From NCBI RefSeq assembly GCF_900102625.1, contig NZ_FMZC01000002.1, positions 335,990 through 399,989 on the forward strand: a stretch of DNA of 64,000 nt. The letters are read 5' to 3'. The notes below the pieces were generated by a model. The model saw nothing but the letters and a program-made list of their open reading frames with translations. It searched no databases and had not been told where the DNA came from. Positions 25,900-35,617 of this stretch are shown piece by piece. The DNA comes from Paracidovorax valerianellae. GTDB lineage: Bacteria > Pseudomonadota > Gammaproteobacteria > Burkholderiales > Burkholderiaceae_C. Made by a program: the position numbers and the translations under genes. Positions within the stretch are counted from its first letter, which is position 1; each line of letters begins with the position of its first letter.

Positions 25900-26397
25900 T
25901 CAGGGCCAGAAAGCGCCGAGCCGCTCGATGCGCTGCGATTGCACAGCGGCCAGGCGGGCCGCATCGACGCGGCCTGGCGCGATCTCGGCCAGGGGCCGCA
26001 GTACGAAGGCGCGCTCTTGCATGCGCGGATGGGGCACCGTCAGTTCAGGGGTGTCGATGCGCTCGTCGCCGTAGAGCAGCACGTCCAGGTCCAGCGTGCG
26101 CGGCGCATTGCGGTAAGGGCGCTCGCGGCCAGCCGCCTGCTCGATGGCCTGCAGGGCCCGCAGCAGGTCGATCGCGGGCCAGGGCGTGGCCAGTTCGGCC
26201 ACGGCATTCAGGTAGTCGGGGCCGCCGGCATCCACCGGTGCGCTGCGATACAGCGACGACACCCGCACCACGCGGGTGTCCGGCCAGCGGGCCATGGCGC
26301 CGAGCGCGCCGAGCAGCGCCCCTCGCGCATCGCCCAGGTTGGCCCCCAGCCCGATCCATGCCGGCACCGGCACCGACCCTGGCAGCGTCGCCGTCAC
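25900..26397 (-). CDS. folK: 2-Amino-4-hydroxy-6-hydroxymethyldihydropteridine pyrophosphokinase
   Basis: A 165-residue HPPK that transfers pyrophosphate from ATP to the pterin in folate synthesis. Signature parts are [13 protein letters not shown] near the N terminus, [13 protein letters not shown], and the Mg/ATP motif [16 protein letters not shown] followed by [18 protein letters not shown]. The first codon is GTG, with GGGAG eight bases upstream. It is the last gene of the hda-HAD-pcnB-folK run, 23 bases after pcnB, the order I know from other betaproteobacteria. Confidence 0.95.
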   Translation of the reverse strand: MTATLPGSVPVPAWIGLGANLGDARGALLGALGAMARWPDTRVVRVSSLYRSAPVDAGGPDYLNAVAELATPWPAIDLLRALQAIEQAAGRERPYRNAPRTLDLDVLLYGDERIDTPELTVPHPRMQERAFVLRPLAEIAPGRVDAARLAAVQSQRIERLGAFWP

Positions 26398-26420
26398 GGT
26401 GCGCGCTCCCGCACCCGGGG

Positions 26421-28085
26421 TCAGTCGTTCGGGTGGCCGGACGAAGGTGCCGGTGCGGCGCCTTCACCACCGGCACCACCACCGCCGCCAGCGGGCTTGC
26501 GGCGGCGACGGCGGCGCTTCTTCGGGGCAGCGCCGTCGCCCGCGGTTTCTTCGCCGCCGTCGTGTTCGTGGTCTTCAGACGACGAGGACGAAGACGAGGA
26601 TGGCGAGGCCGCCGCTGCGCGCGGTTCATTGGATGCAGCGGCGCCACCGTCCGCATCGGCGGGCCGTGGCACGCGGCGCACGACCGGCTGGGCCTTGCGC
26701 TGGCGGGTCTTCTGCTCTTCGCGCGCCTGGTCGATCATGTCGTCGCGGCGCAGGTCGTCGGCGTGCTGGAACTCTTGCCACCACTCGGCCAGCGCTTCCT
26801 CGACCTCGCCCACGTCGGCGCGCAGTCGCATGAAGTCGAAGCCGGCCCGAAAGCGCGCCTGGGCCACCATGCTGTAAGGCGTGGAGCCCACGCGCTTGTC
26901 AAAGCGCGGCTGCATGACCCAGATCTCGCGCATGTCGGCGGCCAGCTTGCCGCGGCCCGACACGTCGCCGATGCGCCGCTCGAACACTTCGTCGATCGCA
27001 TCCTGCAGCGCGGGGAACGGCTGCTCGCGCTGGGCGATGCGGCGGTCCCAGCCGGTCTTCACGTCCTGCCACAGCACGCAGGCCAGCAAAAAGCTCGGTG
27101 CCACGGGCTTGCCCTCACCCACGCGGCGGTCGGTGTCGGCCAGCGCGGCGCTCACGAACGAGGTGTCGGCCCGCTCGACCACTACGTCCAGCAGCGGGTA
27201 GATGCCGGTCGTCATGCCCAGCTTCTTCAGCTGCGCGATGGTGGCCATGGCGTGGCCCGTCTGCAGCAGCTTGAGCATTTCGTCGAACATGCGGCTTTGC
27301 GGCACGTCGGCCAGCAAGGTCTGCGATTCGATCAGCGGGCCGGCCGTCTTCGGCTCGATGGTGAAGCCCAGGCCCGCCAGCTTGGCCGAGAAACGCACGG
27401 CGCGGATGATGCGCACCGGGTCTTCGCGGTAGCGCGTGGCCGGGTCGCCGATCATGCGCAACAGCTTTTTCTTCGCGTCCTGAATGCCCTTGTGGTAGTC
27501 CACCACGACCTGGGTTTCAGGGTCGTAGTACATGGCGTTCACGGTGAAGTCGCGGCGCGTGGCGTCTTCGTCCTGCGGGCCCCACACGTTGTCGCGCAGC
27601 ACGCGGCCGCTGGCATCCACGGCATGCTGCATGCCCACCAGTTGCTGCTTGCTCGTCTTTTCGTTGCCGCTCACCTGCTGCTCGATGGCGGTGTTGTCCA
27701 GGTAGGCGCGGAAGGTCGAGACCTCGATCACCTCGTGCTCGCGGCCCCGGCCGTGCACCACGTGCACGATGCGAAAGCGCTTGCCGATGATGAACGCGCG
27801 CCGGAACAGGCCCTTGACCTGCTCGGGCGTGGCGTTGGTGGCCACGTCGAAATCCTTGGGCCGCAGACCCAGCAGCAGGTCGCGCACCGCGCCGCCGACG
27901 ATGTAGGCCTCGAAGCCCGCGGCCTTGAGCGTGCGCACGACGTCGGCCGCGCGGCGGTCCACCAGTTCGGGGTCGATGCCGTGCACCGAGGCGGGCACTT
28001 CCTCGCGCTTGCCGAAGCGGTTCTTGCCGCGACCGGCGCCAGCGGCGCCCTTGCCCAGCAGTTTGTCGATGAACGTCTTGATCAT
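26421..28085 (-). CDS. pcnB: Poly(A) polymerase I
   Basis: A 554-residue class II nucleotidyltransferase that adds poly(A) tails to RNA and so promotes decay. Active-site motifs: [20 protein letters not shown] with GGAVRD at residues 64-69 and catalytic Asp78 and Asp80, and [13 protein letters not shown]. The bacterial poly(A) polymerase signature following the first motif ([11 protein letters not shown]) supports PcnB over CCA-adding enzyme. The last 100 residues are a low-complexity tail with a nine-serine run, a six-arginine run and a glycine run, probably disordered and RNA-binding. The ATG overlaps the stop of the upstream HAD gene. Confidence 0.95.
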   Translation of the reverse strand: MIKTFIDKLLGKGAAGAGRGKNRFGKREEVPASVHGIDPELVDRRAADVVRTLKAAGFEAYIVGGAVRDLLLGLRPKDFDVATNATPEQVKGLFRRAFIIGKRFRIVHVVHGRGREHEVIEVSTFRAYLDNTAIEQQVSGNEKTSKQQLVGMQHAVDASGRVLRDNVWGPQDEDATRRDFTVNAMYYDPETQVVVDYHKGIQDAKKKLLRMIGDPATRYREDPVRIIRAVRFSAKLAGLGFTIEPKTAGPLIESQTLLADVPQSRMFDEMLKLLQTGHAMATIAQLKKLGMTTGIYPLLDVVVERADTSFVSAALADTDRRVGEGKPVAPSFLLACVLWQDVKTGWDRRIAQREQPFPALQDAIDEVFERRIGDVSGRGKLAADMREIWVMQPRFDKRVGSTPYSMVAQARFRAGFDFMRLRADVGEVEEALAEWWQEFQHADDLRRDDMIDQAREEQKTRQRKAQPVVRRVPRPADADGGAAASNEPRAAAASPSSSSSSSSEDHEHDGGEETAGDGAAPKKRRRRRRKPAGGGGGAGGEGAAPAPSSGHPND

Positions 28086-28783
28086 GGTTGGGTGGGAAAG
28101 AGATCCAATATGCGCCAGCCACGCTGCTGCGCGAGCGCCCGCAGGCGGGGGTCGGGGTTGGTGGCCACCGGGTGGTTGACGGTTTCGAGCAGCGGCACGT
28201 CGTTCATGGAGTCGCTGTAGAAGGTGCTCTCCACGCCGCTCCAGGCCAGGCCGCGTGCGGCCAGCCATTCTTCCATGCGCCGGACCTTGCCCTCGCGCAT
28301 GGTCGGCGTGCCCTCGATGGCGCCGGTGTACCAGCCCTGCGCATCGCGCGCAAGGCCCATGGAGAGCAGTTCGTTCACGCCCAGCGCCCGGGCGATGGGG
28401 CCGGTCACGAACTCGTTGGTCGCGGTGATGATCACCACTTGGTCGCCCGCGGCCTGGTGCTGTTGCACCAGTTGCAGCGCCTGCGGGTGGATGGCTGGCT
28501 CGATCACCTCGCGCATGAACTGCGCGTGCGCGGTGGCAGCGGCTTCCGGGCCGCGCTGGCGCACCGCGTCGATGGCGAAGCGCACGTAGTCGTGCACGTT
28601 CAGCGTGCCGGCCTGGTAGTGGGCATAGAACTCGTCGTTGCGGCGGCCGAACTCGACCGGATCGTTCCAGCCGATGCGAATGGTGAACTCGCCCCATTCG
28701 TAGTCGGAGTCGAGCGGCAGCAGCGTGTGATCGAGATCGAACAGGGCCAGCCGAGGGCGTTGCGCCGGGGGTTCAGGGTTCAT
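28082..28783 (-). CDS. HAD-superfamily (subfamily IB) hydrolase
   Basis: A 233-residue haloacid dehalogenase-type phosphatase. Motif I with the nucleophile and acid Asp is LFDLDHTLL near residue 14; motif II is VVIITATNEFV; motif III/IV contains YSDSMNDVPLLE. This is subfamily IB (SerB-like; 'HAD-IB family hydrolase, TIGR01490 type'). Likely substrate is a phosphomonoester, identity unknown; histidinol-phosphatase or phosphoserine-type activity has been suggested for relatives. It is between hda and pcnB and overlaps pcnB by four bases. Confidence 0.9.
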   Translation of the reverse strand: MNPEPPAQRPRLALFDLDHTLLPLDSDYEWGEFTIRIGWNDPVEFGRRNDEFYAHYQAGTLNVHDYVRFAIDAVRQRGPEAAATAHAQFMREVIEPAIHPQALQLVQQHQAAGDQVVIITATNEFVTGPIARALGVNELLSMGLARDAQGWYTGAIEGTPTMREGKVRRMEEWLAARGLAWSGVESTFYSDSMNDVPLLETVNHPVATNPDPRLRALAQQRGWRILDLFPTQP

Positions 28784-28831
28784 GCGTGAAGGGTTCGGAA
28801 GGGTCGGAGCGAAGGCCGGCAGCGCGCGCTG

Positions 28832-29530
28832 CTATTCGGACTCCAGCATGGCCCGGAGCAAGGGAATGGTGATGGCGCGCTGGGTGCGCAGGGCGAAGCT
28901 GTCGAGCTGGTCCAGCAACTGCATGAGGCTGCCCAGGTCGCGCGAGAAGCGCTTGAGCATGTAATCCATCACGTCGTCGCCCAGGAAGATGCCGCGTGCG
29001 TCGGCCTCCTGGCGCAGCACGGCGCGGCGCTCGGCCTCGCCCAGCAGGTGCAACTGAAAGATGTGGCCCCAGCCCAGGCGGCTGCGCAGGTCGTCGCGCA
29101 GCGGCAGGTCGGCGGGGGGCGTCTGGCCGGTGGCCAGCACCCAGCGGGGCTCGCCCACGGCGGGACTGATGGCGTTGACGAACCAGTTGAACGCCGCGGC
29201 CTGCTGGGCGGTGTTGTACAGATGCACTTCGTCCAGCAGCACGGCGGACCAGCGGTCGTCGAACGCGGTGGGCTCGGCCACCGAGGCATCGAGCCAGCCG
29301 ACCGAGGCGCCCTGCTCGCGCAGCGCCTCGCGCACGGCTTCCAGCAGGTGGGTCTTGCCGCTGCCCGATTCGCCCCAGAGGTAGGTGGGCACCGGCGAGC
29401 GCAGCACTTCGGTGGTGCCTTCGCCCACGGCCAGGCGCAGGTGCTGCAGTGCGGCCTCGTTGGTGCCGGCGAAGAAACGGGAGAGCGTGGGCCCCGTGGC
29501 CAGGCCGATGTCGAGTGCCAGCTGCTTCAT
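28832..29530 (-). CDS. hda: DnaA regulatory inactivator Hda
   Basis: A 232-residue AAA+ protein resembling the DnaA ATPase domain without its DNA-binding domain. Walker A is GESGSGKT at residues 53-60 and Walker B-like LLDEVHLY follows at 98-105. The N terminus, MKQLALDIGLATGPTLSRF, contains the QLALDI clamp-binding motif typical of Hda. With the DNA-loaded sliding clamp it stimulates ATP hydrolysis by DnaA to prevent over-initiation. First gene of the hda-HAD-pcnB-folK run. Divergent from purM with 384 bases between, in which I see only the candidate purM -10 and GC-rich DNA. Confidence 0.95.
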   Translation of the reverse strand: MKQLALDIGLATGPTLSRFFAGTNEAALQHLRLAVGEGTTEVLRSPVPTYLWGESGSGKTHLLEAVREALREQGASVGWLDASVAEPTAFDDRWSAVLLDEVHLYNTAQQAAAFNWFVNAISPAVGEPRWVLATGQTPPADLPLRDDLRSRLGWGHIFQLHLLGEAERRAVLRQEADARGIFLGDDVMDYMLKRFSRDLGSLMQLLDQLDSFALRTQRAITIPLLRAMLESE

Positions 29531-29857
29531 GCCGGCCGCCCCGGCGCGGCGCCGCGCACGCCCCGAATGCACGGCACGCACCGGCGATGGGCGCGGTGCG
29601 AAGCGGCGGGCAGCAGGAGGGAGCGAGGCGGCATGAAGAAAGAAGGAATAACGGGCTAGCGGAAACCAGGGGCTGAAGGCGGAGAACAGGGGGCGTGGCC
29701 CCGGCGCCCGAGGCGCACTGCCGCGAATTTTAGTCTGCCGCAGCCACCCCGCCGGCCATGGCGCCGCACACCTGCCGGACAGCCGCCACGGGACACCCGC
29801 AGCCGGGGCCATCCGCCGGCCCAGCGGGGGTATTGGCGGGGCGGCCGGGCGGGGCCC

Positions 29858-29863
29858 TTAAAA
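29858..29863 (+). promoter_or_regulatory. Candidate -10 element for purM
   Basis: TAAAAT, about 50 bases upstream of purM, in a very GC-rich stretch; the same element lies ahead of valS. No PurR-like operator or purine riboswitch is recognisable in 29531-29914, and no good -35 is visible. Confidence 0.35.
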
Positions 29864-29914
29864 TCCGCCGCTTCAGCCCGCCGCGCGGGCCCACCAGCAC
29901 TCACGAACCCTTCC

Positions 29915-30988
29915 ATGAGCTCTTCCGCCCCCACCACCCCCATCTCCTACAAAGACGCTGGCGTCGACATCGATGCCGGCGACGCGCTGGTCGAGCGCAT
30001 CAAGCCGCTCGCCAAGAAGACCATGCGCGAGGGCGTGCTGGCCGGCATCGGCGGTTTCGGCGCCCTGTTCGAGGTGCCCAAGCGCTACCAGGAACCCGTG
30101 CTGGTGAGCGGCACCGACGGCGTGGGCACCAAGCTCAAGCTGGCGTTCGAATGGAACATGCACGACACCGTGGGCATCGACCTGGTGGCCATGAGCGTGA
30201 ACGACGTGCTGGTGCAGGGCGCCGAGCCGCTGTTCTTTCTGGACTACTTCGCCTGCGGCAAGCTCGACGTGGACACGGCCGCGGCCGTGGTGGGCGGCAT
30301 CGCCCGGGGCTGCGAACTGTCGGGCTGCGCCCTGATCGGCGGCGAAACGGCTGAAATGCCCGGCATGTACCCCGCCGGCGAATACGACCTGGCCGGCTTT
30401 GCCGTCGGCGCCGTCGAAAAATCGAAGATCCTCACCGGCAAGACCGTGGCGGCCGGCGACGTGGTGCTGGGCCTGGCCTCGGCCGGCGTGCATTCCAACG
30501 GCTTCAGCCTGGTGCGCAAGTGCATCGAGCGGGCCGGCGACTCGGCCCCCGCCACGCTGGACGGCAAGCCCTTCAAGCAGGCCATCATGGAACCCACCCG
30601 CCTGTACGTGAAGAACGTGCTGGCCGCGCTGGCCCAGTACCCCGCCCCGCAAGATGCGGCGTCGGCCGGCGGCATCAAGGCCCTGGCCCACATCACCGGC
30701 GGCGGCCTGCTGGAGAACATTCCCCGCGTCCTGCCCGACGGCCTGGCAGCGCACCTGAAGGCCGGCAGCTGGCCGCAGACCGAGCTGTTCGCCTGGCTGC
30801 AAAAGACCGCCGGCATCGACGACATCGAGATGAACCGCACCTTCAACAACGGCATCGGCATGGTGGTGGTGGTGTCGGCCGCTCAGGCCGAAGCCACGGC
30901 GGCCACGCTGCGCTCGCTGGGCGAGACGGTCTACACGATCGGCACCATTGCCGAGCGCGGCGACGGCGCCGCCGTGGTCGTGGGCTGA
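29915..30988 (+). CDS. purM: Phosphoribosylformylglycinamidine cyclo-ligase (AIR synthetase)
   Basis: A 357-residue ATP-dependent enzyme forming aminoimidazole ribonucleotide in purine synthesis. It begins [20 protein letters not shown], the conserved PurM opening, followed by [24 protein letters not shown], the [20 protein letters not shown] substrate region, [12 protein letters not shown] and [13 protein letters not shown]. Length is standard. Divergent from hda. An AI-2E-family gene follows after 40 bases and could be co-transcribed. Confidence 0.97.
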   Translation: MSSSAPTTPISYKDAGVDIDAGDALVERIKPLAKKTMREGVLAGIGGFGALFEVPKRYQEPVLVSGTDGVGTKLKLAFEWNMHDTVGIDLVAMSVNDVLVQGAEPLFFLDYFACGKLDVDTAAAVVGGIARGCELSGCALIGGETAEMPGMYPAGEYDLAGFAVGAVEKSKILTGKTVAAGDVVLGLASAGVHSNGFSLVRKCIERAGDSAPATLDGKPFKQAIMEPTRLYVKNVLAALAQYPAPQDAASAGGIKALAHITGGGLLENIPRVLPDGLAAHLKAGSWPQTELFAWLQKTAGIDDIEMNRTFNNGIGMVVVVSAAQAEATAATLRSLGETVYTIGTIAERGDGAAVVVG

Positions 30989-31028
30989 CGCCCCCGCCAC
31001 CCGCTGCACCCCGCCGCATCCGCCGCCC

Positions 31029-32249
31029 ATGATGGAGCCGCTCGCGCCGCACGACGTCCCGCCCTCCGCCGCCGGCCCCGCGCGTGCGGCGTCCCCGGTT
31101 CCTCCGGCCACCGAGCCGGTGGGCGCTGCGGCCAGCGCATCCCCTGGCGTGCCGGCCAGCACGCCGCCCCCTCCCCTTCCCGTTCCCCCTCCCGTTCCCC
31201 TTGCCGACGCCACCCGCGCGTTCGGCAGACACCGCGGCGTGGTCACCGCCAGTTACGTGCTCATGGCCTGCGCGCTGCTGCTGGTGATGTGGCAGGGCCT
31301 GCTGCCCGGCCTGCTGTGCGCCTGCCTGGGTTTTCTGCTCACGCGGTGGCTGGCGCCCCGGCTGGCCTGGCCGCCCGGGCGCGCCGTGGTCCAGCGGCCG
31401 GGCGGCGGCGCCACGGCGGGCCAGGCGATCGCCGCGGCCGTGGTCATGCTGGCGCCGCTGTCACTGATCGTGCTGGCGGCGTCGCACTCGCGCAGCTACA
31501 TCGTCGAGGCGCCGCAGCAATACCGCGAGCTGCTCGATTTTCTGGCCCGCACGGTGCTGGAGCTGCGCCTCAAACTGCCGCCCGACATCGCCTCCCACCT
31601 GCCCGAGGGCGCCGTCGAGATCCAGCGCACCATCGCCGGCTACCTGGGCGCCAAGGCCGGCGCGCTTGCCATGGCGGGGCGGGCCTGGCTCAGCGGCCTG
31701 CTGCACGCCTACGTGGGCCTGCTGATCGGCGCGCTGGCGGCCGTGCGCACCCTGGGCGGCACGCGCGGCCCGCTGGCCCAGGCCCTGGCCACGCGCATCA
31801 CGTTCTTCGGCGAGGCGTTCCGGCAGATCGTGGCGGCGCAGTTCTGGATCGCCGCCTTCAACACGCTGCTCACCGCCATCTTCCTGCTCGGCGTGCTGCC
31901 GCTGTGGGGCATGCAACTGCCCTACACGCCCGCGCTGATCACGCTCACCTTTCTGGCCGGGCTGGTGCCCATCGTGGGCAACCTGCTGTGCAACGCGGTC
32001 ATCACCATCGTCGGGCTGTCGGTGTCGCCCGCGGCGGCCATTGCGTGCCTGGTCTTCCTGATCCTGATCCACAAGGCCGAATACGTCATCAACGCCAAGG
32101 TGGTGGGCCAGCGCACACACATGGGCGTGTGGGAACTGCTGGCGGTGATGTTCGTGGCCGAGGCCGTGTTCGGCCCCGCCGGGCTGGTGGCGGCGCCGCT
32201 GTTCTACGCGTACCTCAAGAAAGAACTGCAGGCCGCGCAGCTCGTCTAG
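31029..32249 (+). CDS. AI-2E (PerM/YdiK-type) family transporter
   Basis: A 406-residue inner-membrane protein of the AI-2E exporter superfamily. An unusual Pro/Ala-rich, about 60-residue N-terminal extension (residues 2-60) precedes the first membrane segments, encoded in part by near-repeats of CCCCTCCC/CGTTCCCC. Two helices near residues 70-105 and another near 125-150 come before a soluble amphipathic region, and the C-terminal membrane block contains PIVGNLLCNAVITIVGL and the ending GPAGLVAAPLFYAYLKKEL, typical of the family. Members export autoinducer-2, Na+ or unknown substrates; no substrate can be assigned. A second ATG three bases downstream is an equal start. Confidence 0.87.
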   Translation: MMEPLAPHDVPPSAAGPARAASPVPPATEPVGAAASASPGVPASTPPPPLPVPPPVPLADATRAFGRHRGVVTASYVLMACALLLVMWQGLLPGLLCACLGFLLTRWLAPRLAWPPGRAVVQRPGGGATAGQAIAAAVVMLAPLSLIVLAASHSRSYIVEAPQQYRELLDFLARTVLELRLKLPPDIASHLPEGAVEIQRTIAGYLGAKAGALAMAGRAWLSGLLHAYVGLLIGALAAVRTLGGTRGPLAQALATRITFFGEAFRQIVAAQFWIAAFNTLLTAIFLLGVLPLWGMQLPYTPALITLTFLAGLVPIVGNLLCNAVITIVGLSVSPAAAIACLVFLILIHKAEYVINAKVVGQRTHMGVWELLAVMFVAEAVFGPAGLVAAPLFYAYLKKELQAAQLV

Positions 32250-32376
32250 TCAGCCCATCCAGGCACCTCGTCCACGCAGTTCGTCCAGCCAGCGCGGGCC
32301 GGCGCCCGGCAGCCGGGCCCCGCCCCGCCACCCGCGCCTTCATCGCGGCCCGGCACCACAGCCACGCAAAGCCCAT

Positions 32377-32405
32377 GGCACAAACCCGCCCCACGGGTTT
32401 GTGCC
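32377..32405 (+). other. Perfect 12-bp inverted repeat (strong hairpin)
   Basis: GGCACAAACCCG, loop CCCCA, CGGGTTTGTGCC: twelve uninterrupted base pairs. It is 127 bases after the AI-2E stop and 107 bases before the MCP start. There is no T-tract on either strand, so a simple intrinsic terminator is unlikely; it may be a protein-binding dyad or an mRNA-stabilising hairpin. The fold is seen, the role is not known. Confidence 0.7.
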
Positions 32406-32512
32406 GAGCCGGCGCCTTTCACTCAAGCATTACGCTGGCCCGGTGCGCCACGCAGCCCCGTGGGACGGCGTGCAGCGCCCACGGCCCCAATCGCCTGCCT
32501 CGAAGGGTTCCC

Positions 32513-34147
32513 ATGACCATCGCAAGAAAACTGGCCCTCCTCGTGCTGAGCGCCATTCTCGGCATCGCGGTGATGACGGCGTGGTTCCTGGTCTCCGAGC
32601 GACAGCTCATCCTGCAAGAGCGCCAGACCGGCGTGCGCCAGGTGGTCGAGGCGGCGCACGGCATCGCCACGCATTTTCATGACCTGAGCACCAAGGGCGG
32701 GCTGTCCGATGAAGAGGCCCGCAAGCGCGCGGCCGCCGCCATCCAGGCCCTGCGCTACAGCGGCAACGAATACGTCTGGATCAACGACATGCACCCGCGC
32801 ATGGTCATGCACCCGGTGCGCCCCGAGCTGAACGGCAAGGACCTGACCGACAACAAGGACCCCAACGGCAAGCCTCTGTTCATGGAGTTCGTGCGCACCG
32901 TGCAGGCCAGCGGTGCGGGCTTCGTGCCCTACCTGTGGCCCAAGCCCGGCAGCGAAGCGCCGGTCGAGAAGACGTCGTACGTCAAGGGCTTCGCGCCCTG
33001 GGGCTGGGTGATCGGATCGGGCGTGTATATCGACACGGTCAACGCCGCGATCTGGCAGCGCGCCCTGGGGTTCGGCCTCGTGGCCGCACTGCTGGGGGCC
33101 GCGCTGCTGGTGATCGGCACCCTGATATCGCGCAACCTGCTGCGCCAACTGGGCGGCGAGCCCGGGTACGCCCGCACCATCGCCCGCAGCATTTCGGAGG
33201 GCGATCTGTCGGTGGCGGTGGACACCCGCCAGGGCGACCGCTCCAGCCTGCTGCTGGACATGCAGGCCATGCGCGACAGCCTGCACCGCATCGTGCAGCG
33301 CGTGCGAGACGGCACCGAGCACATCGCGGGCGCCTCGCAGCAGATCGCGGCCGGCAACCACGACCTGTCGGCCCGCACCGAATCGCAGGCCAGCGCGCTG
33401 GAGCAGACCGCCGCCTCGATGGAGGAGATGACCTCCAACGTGAAGCAGAACGCCGACAACGCCCGGCAGGCCAGCGTGCTGGCGCAATCGGCGTCCGACG
33501 TGGCCCGCCAGGGCGGCACCGTGGTGGACAAGGTGGTGCAGACCATGGGCTCCATCGATGCGTCGTCGCGCAAGGTGTCAGAAATCACCGGGGTGATCGA
33601 AGGCATCGCGTTCCAGACCAACATCCTCGCCCTGAACGCAGCGGTCGAGGCGGCTCGGGCTGGCGAACAAGGCCGTGGCTTCGCGGTGGTGGCCACCGAA
33701 GTGCGCAGCCTGGCGCAGCGCTCGTCCGAGGCGGCCAAGGAGATCAAGGCGCTGATCGGCCACTCCGCCGAGCAGGTGAAGGCCGGCACCCAGTTGGCCC
33801 AGGAAGCCGGCACGACCATGCAAAACCTGGTGGACAGCGTGCTGCGCGTGTCTGCCGTGATCGAAGACATCAGCCAGGCCAGCCGCGAGCAGACCGACGG
33901 CATCGAGCAGATCAACGAAGCCATCTCGCAGATGGACCAGGGCACGCAGCAAAACGCCGCCCTCGTCGAGCAGGCCACCGCCGCTGCCGCCTCGCTGCAG
34001 CAGCAGGCCAACGAGCTCAAGCAGGTGGTGGCGGCCTTTCACCTGCACCCGGCCGTGGATGGATCGAAAGGCTCGGAAGGTTCGGGGCAAGGCACGGGGC
34101 AGGCTGCGCTGCGCCGGCCGGGGCCAGCCCTCCGTGCATTGAACTGA
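32513..34147 (+). CDS. Methyl-accepting chemotaxis protein with single Cache sensor
   Basis: A 544-residue membrane receptor. A membrane segment at about residues 8-28 is followed by a periplasmic sensor of the small Cache type (residues 30-180; SGNEYVWINDMHPRMVMHPV and WGWVIGSGVYID), then a second membrane segment (about 185-205), HAMP and a cytoplasmic signalling domain whose hairpin tip contains [16 protein letters not shown]. Two 'QTAASMEEMT'-type methylation segments flank it. This sensor class usually binds small carboxylates or aldehydes. The tail beyond residue 510 is low complexity and lacks a CheR-tethering pentapeptide. GAAGGG precedes the ATG. Confidence 0.93.
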   Translation: MTIARKLALLVLSAILGIAVMTAWFLVSERQLILQERQTGVRQVVEAAHGIATHFHDLSTKGGLSDEEARKRAAAAIQALRYSGNEYVWINDMHPRMVMHPVRPELNGKDLTDNKDPNGKPLFMEFVRTVQASGAGFVPYLWPKPGSEAPVEKTSYVKGFAPWGWVIGSGVYIDTVNAAIWQRALGFGLVAALLGAALLVIGTLISRNLLRQLGGEPGYARTIARSISEGDLSVAVDTRQGDRSSLLLDMQAMRDSLHRIVQRVRDGTEHIAGASQQIAAGNHDLSARTESQASALEQTAASMEEMTSNVKQNADNARQASVLAQSASDVARQGGTVVDKVVQTMGSIDASSRKVSEITGVIEGIAFQTNILALNAAVEAARAGEQGRGFAVVATEVRSLAQRSSEAAKEIKALIGHSAEQVKAGTQLAQEAGTTMQNLVDSVLRVSAVIEDISQASREQTDGIEQINEAISQMDQGTQQNAALVEQATAAAASLQQQANELKQVVAAFHLHPAVDGSKGSEGSGQGTGQAALRRPGPALRALN

Positions 34148-34201
34148 CGCCAGCGCCCGCTGCGGTGGCACTGCCCAGGCCGGGGTGTCCAAGACACGCG
34201 A

Positions 34202-34271
34202 TTTGCTATGCCTTTAATAGCGCCCAGCGCATGGTTCTCTAGGGCGGTGGCCTCTTTTTACCCTTGAACCC
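34202..34271 (+). repeat. Dispersed intergenic repeat, copy R4
   Basis: Stem arms GCTAT (34205-34209) and ATAGC (34217-34221), then centre CCCAGCGCATGGTTCTCTAG and tail ending CCCTTGAACCCT. The tail abuts the stop codon of the PHA depolymerase gene; the other side is the 3' end of the MCP gene. The centre is inverted relative to copies R3 and R5. Confidence 0.8.
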
Positions 34272-35351
34272 TCATGGCGCCGGCGGAAACTGCCGCGCCA
34301 CGAACGCCCAGATCAGCGCGGAGGCATCCGGCCCCTCGGGATCGCTGTAGGGCAGGCTCGGGGTGCCGCCGCTCCAGGCGTGGCCCAGGCCCTGAATCTC
34401 ACGCAGGGCGACCACCGTGCGGCCCTGCCGTTTGAACTCGGTCAGGCGCGTGGCGTGCCGCTTGCCGCGCTGCTGCATGCGGGCGGCACCGGCCTTGGCG
34501 CCCAGCGCCTGCGCCCACAGCTCGGCGGTCGCGCAGGCATTGCGGGGCGACACCACGCCATCGGCATCGCCGTGCAGCACCAGCAGCGCGGGCAGCGGCA
34601 TCGGCCCCTCGGCCGGCGCCGGGCCTGTGCCCAGCACCGGCGGCGCAGGCACCGGCAACAGCGCCTCGCGCCGCCCGCCCATGGCCGCCATGGCCTGCGC
34701 GGACGATTCCGCCGTGCCCGGCGCCACGCCCGAATGCATGGCTACCGCGCAAAACCGCTCGGGGTAACGCGCCGCCAGCAGCACCGCCATGCAGGCCCCG
34801 GCCGACAGCCCGGCCACCGCCACCCGCGTGAGATCGACCGGGTGGCGCCGCGCGATCTGGTCCACGGCGGCCATCAGCGTGGCCGCTTCGGCGTGGGCCT
34901 TGCCGTTGCGGTGAGAAAACCAGTTCCAGCAGCCCTGCGCGTTGGCGATGCGTTCCTGCTCGGGGTAAAGCACCAGAAACCGCTCGCGCGCGGCGATCCG
35001 GTTCATGCGCGAACTGGCGGCCAGGTCGGCGCCCGTCTGCCCGCAGCCGTGCAGCATCACCAGGAGGGGGAGTTTTTCGCCCTCGCCCAGGGCGAGGCCG
35101 GGGGGAATGTGCAAATGGAACCGCCGGGCGCCCGCAGGCCCGGGGGCGATGCCGCCGATCCACTCGCCCGCGCCGGGCGGCACCTTGCGCGGTGCGCGGG
35201 CCTTGGGCGTGGCGGCGTTCACCAGCGTCAGCAGCGGCTTGGCCGCCGCCTTCACCCGCGCGGGGCGCGTGGCGCGGGCCAGCGCCTTCAGGTTGCGCTG
35301 GTAGGCCCGGGTGAACAAGGACAGGGAGAACAGTCGGGAGCTGCGGGGCAT
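34272..35351 (-). CDS. PHB depolymerase-family esterase
   Basis: A 359-residue alpha/beta hydrolase of the LpqC/PHB-depolymerase family (type 1 extracellular catalytic domain). The oxyanion region is LVMLHGCGQTGADLAASSRM, the nucleophile is the Ser in AGLSAGACMAVLL, and LVLHGDADGVVSP with GLGHAWSGG supply the probable Asp and His. It lacks a clear signal peptide, having instead a basic, Ala-rich N terminus of about 55 residues, so it could be an intracellular depolymerase or general esterase. An extended frame upstream of 35351 exists but has low coding quality. Repeat copy R4 immediately follows its stop codon. Confidence 0.87.
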   Translation of the reverse strand: MPRSSRLFSLSLFTRAYQRNLKALARATRPARVKAAAKPLLTLVNAATPKARAPRKVPPGAGEWIGGIAPGPAGARRFHLHIPPGLALGEGEKLPLLVMLHGCGQTGADLAASSRMNRIAARERFLVLYPEQERIANAQGCWNWFSHRNGKAHAEAATLMAAVDQIARRHPVDLTRVAVAGLSAGACMAVLLAARYPERFCAVAMHSGVAPGTAESSAQAMAAMGGRREALLPVPAPPVLGTGPAPAEGPMPLPALLVLHGDADGVVSPRNACATAELWAQALGAKAGAARMQQRGKRHATRLTEFKRQGRTVVALREIQGLGHAWSGGTPSLPYSDPEGPDASALIWAFVARQFPPAP

Positions 35352-35617
35352 GAGCGGTCGTCCAATCGGCGGGGTAGCGGGTTCACCATACCAGTTTTGC
35401 TGCACTGCAGCATTTTTCGAGCCCGGCTGCGGTGGAATTGGCGGAGATGCCCTACAAACCCGCCACTCTCCACCTGTCAAGCAACTGTCAAACACCCGCC
35501 CGCCACTGGACAAATCATGTCCTGAAATGATCGGTTTCTGTCCGCCGCCGGCCGGACGCTGCCCGCCAGCGCAATCAAAATCACGGTCATACTCCCACCC
35601 TTCCAAAGGCACTTTCC

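Noticed and set aside
31289-32512. Long in-frame extension upstream of the MCP start
   Set aside because: It overlaps the AI-2E gene in another frame; the composition is shadow-like, and a signal-anchor start with a ribosome binding site exists at 32513.
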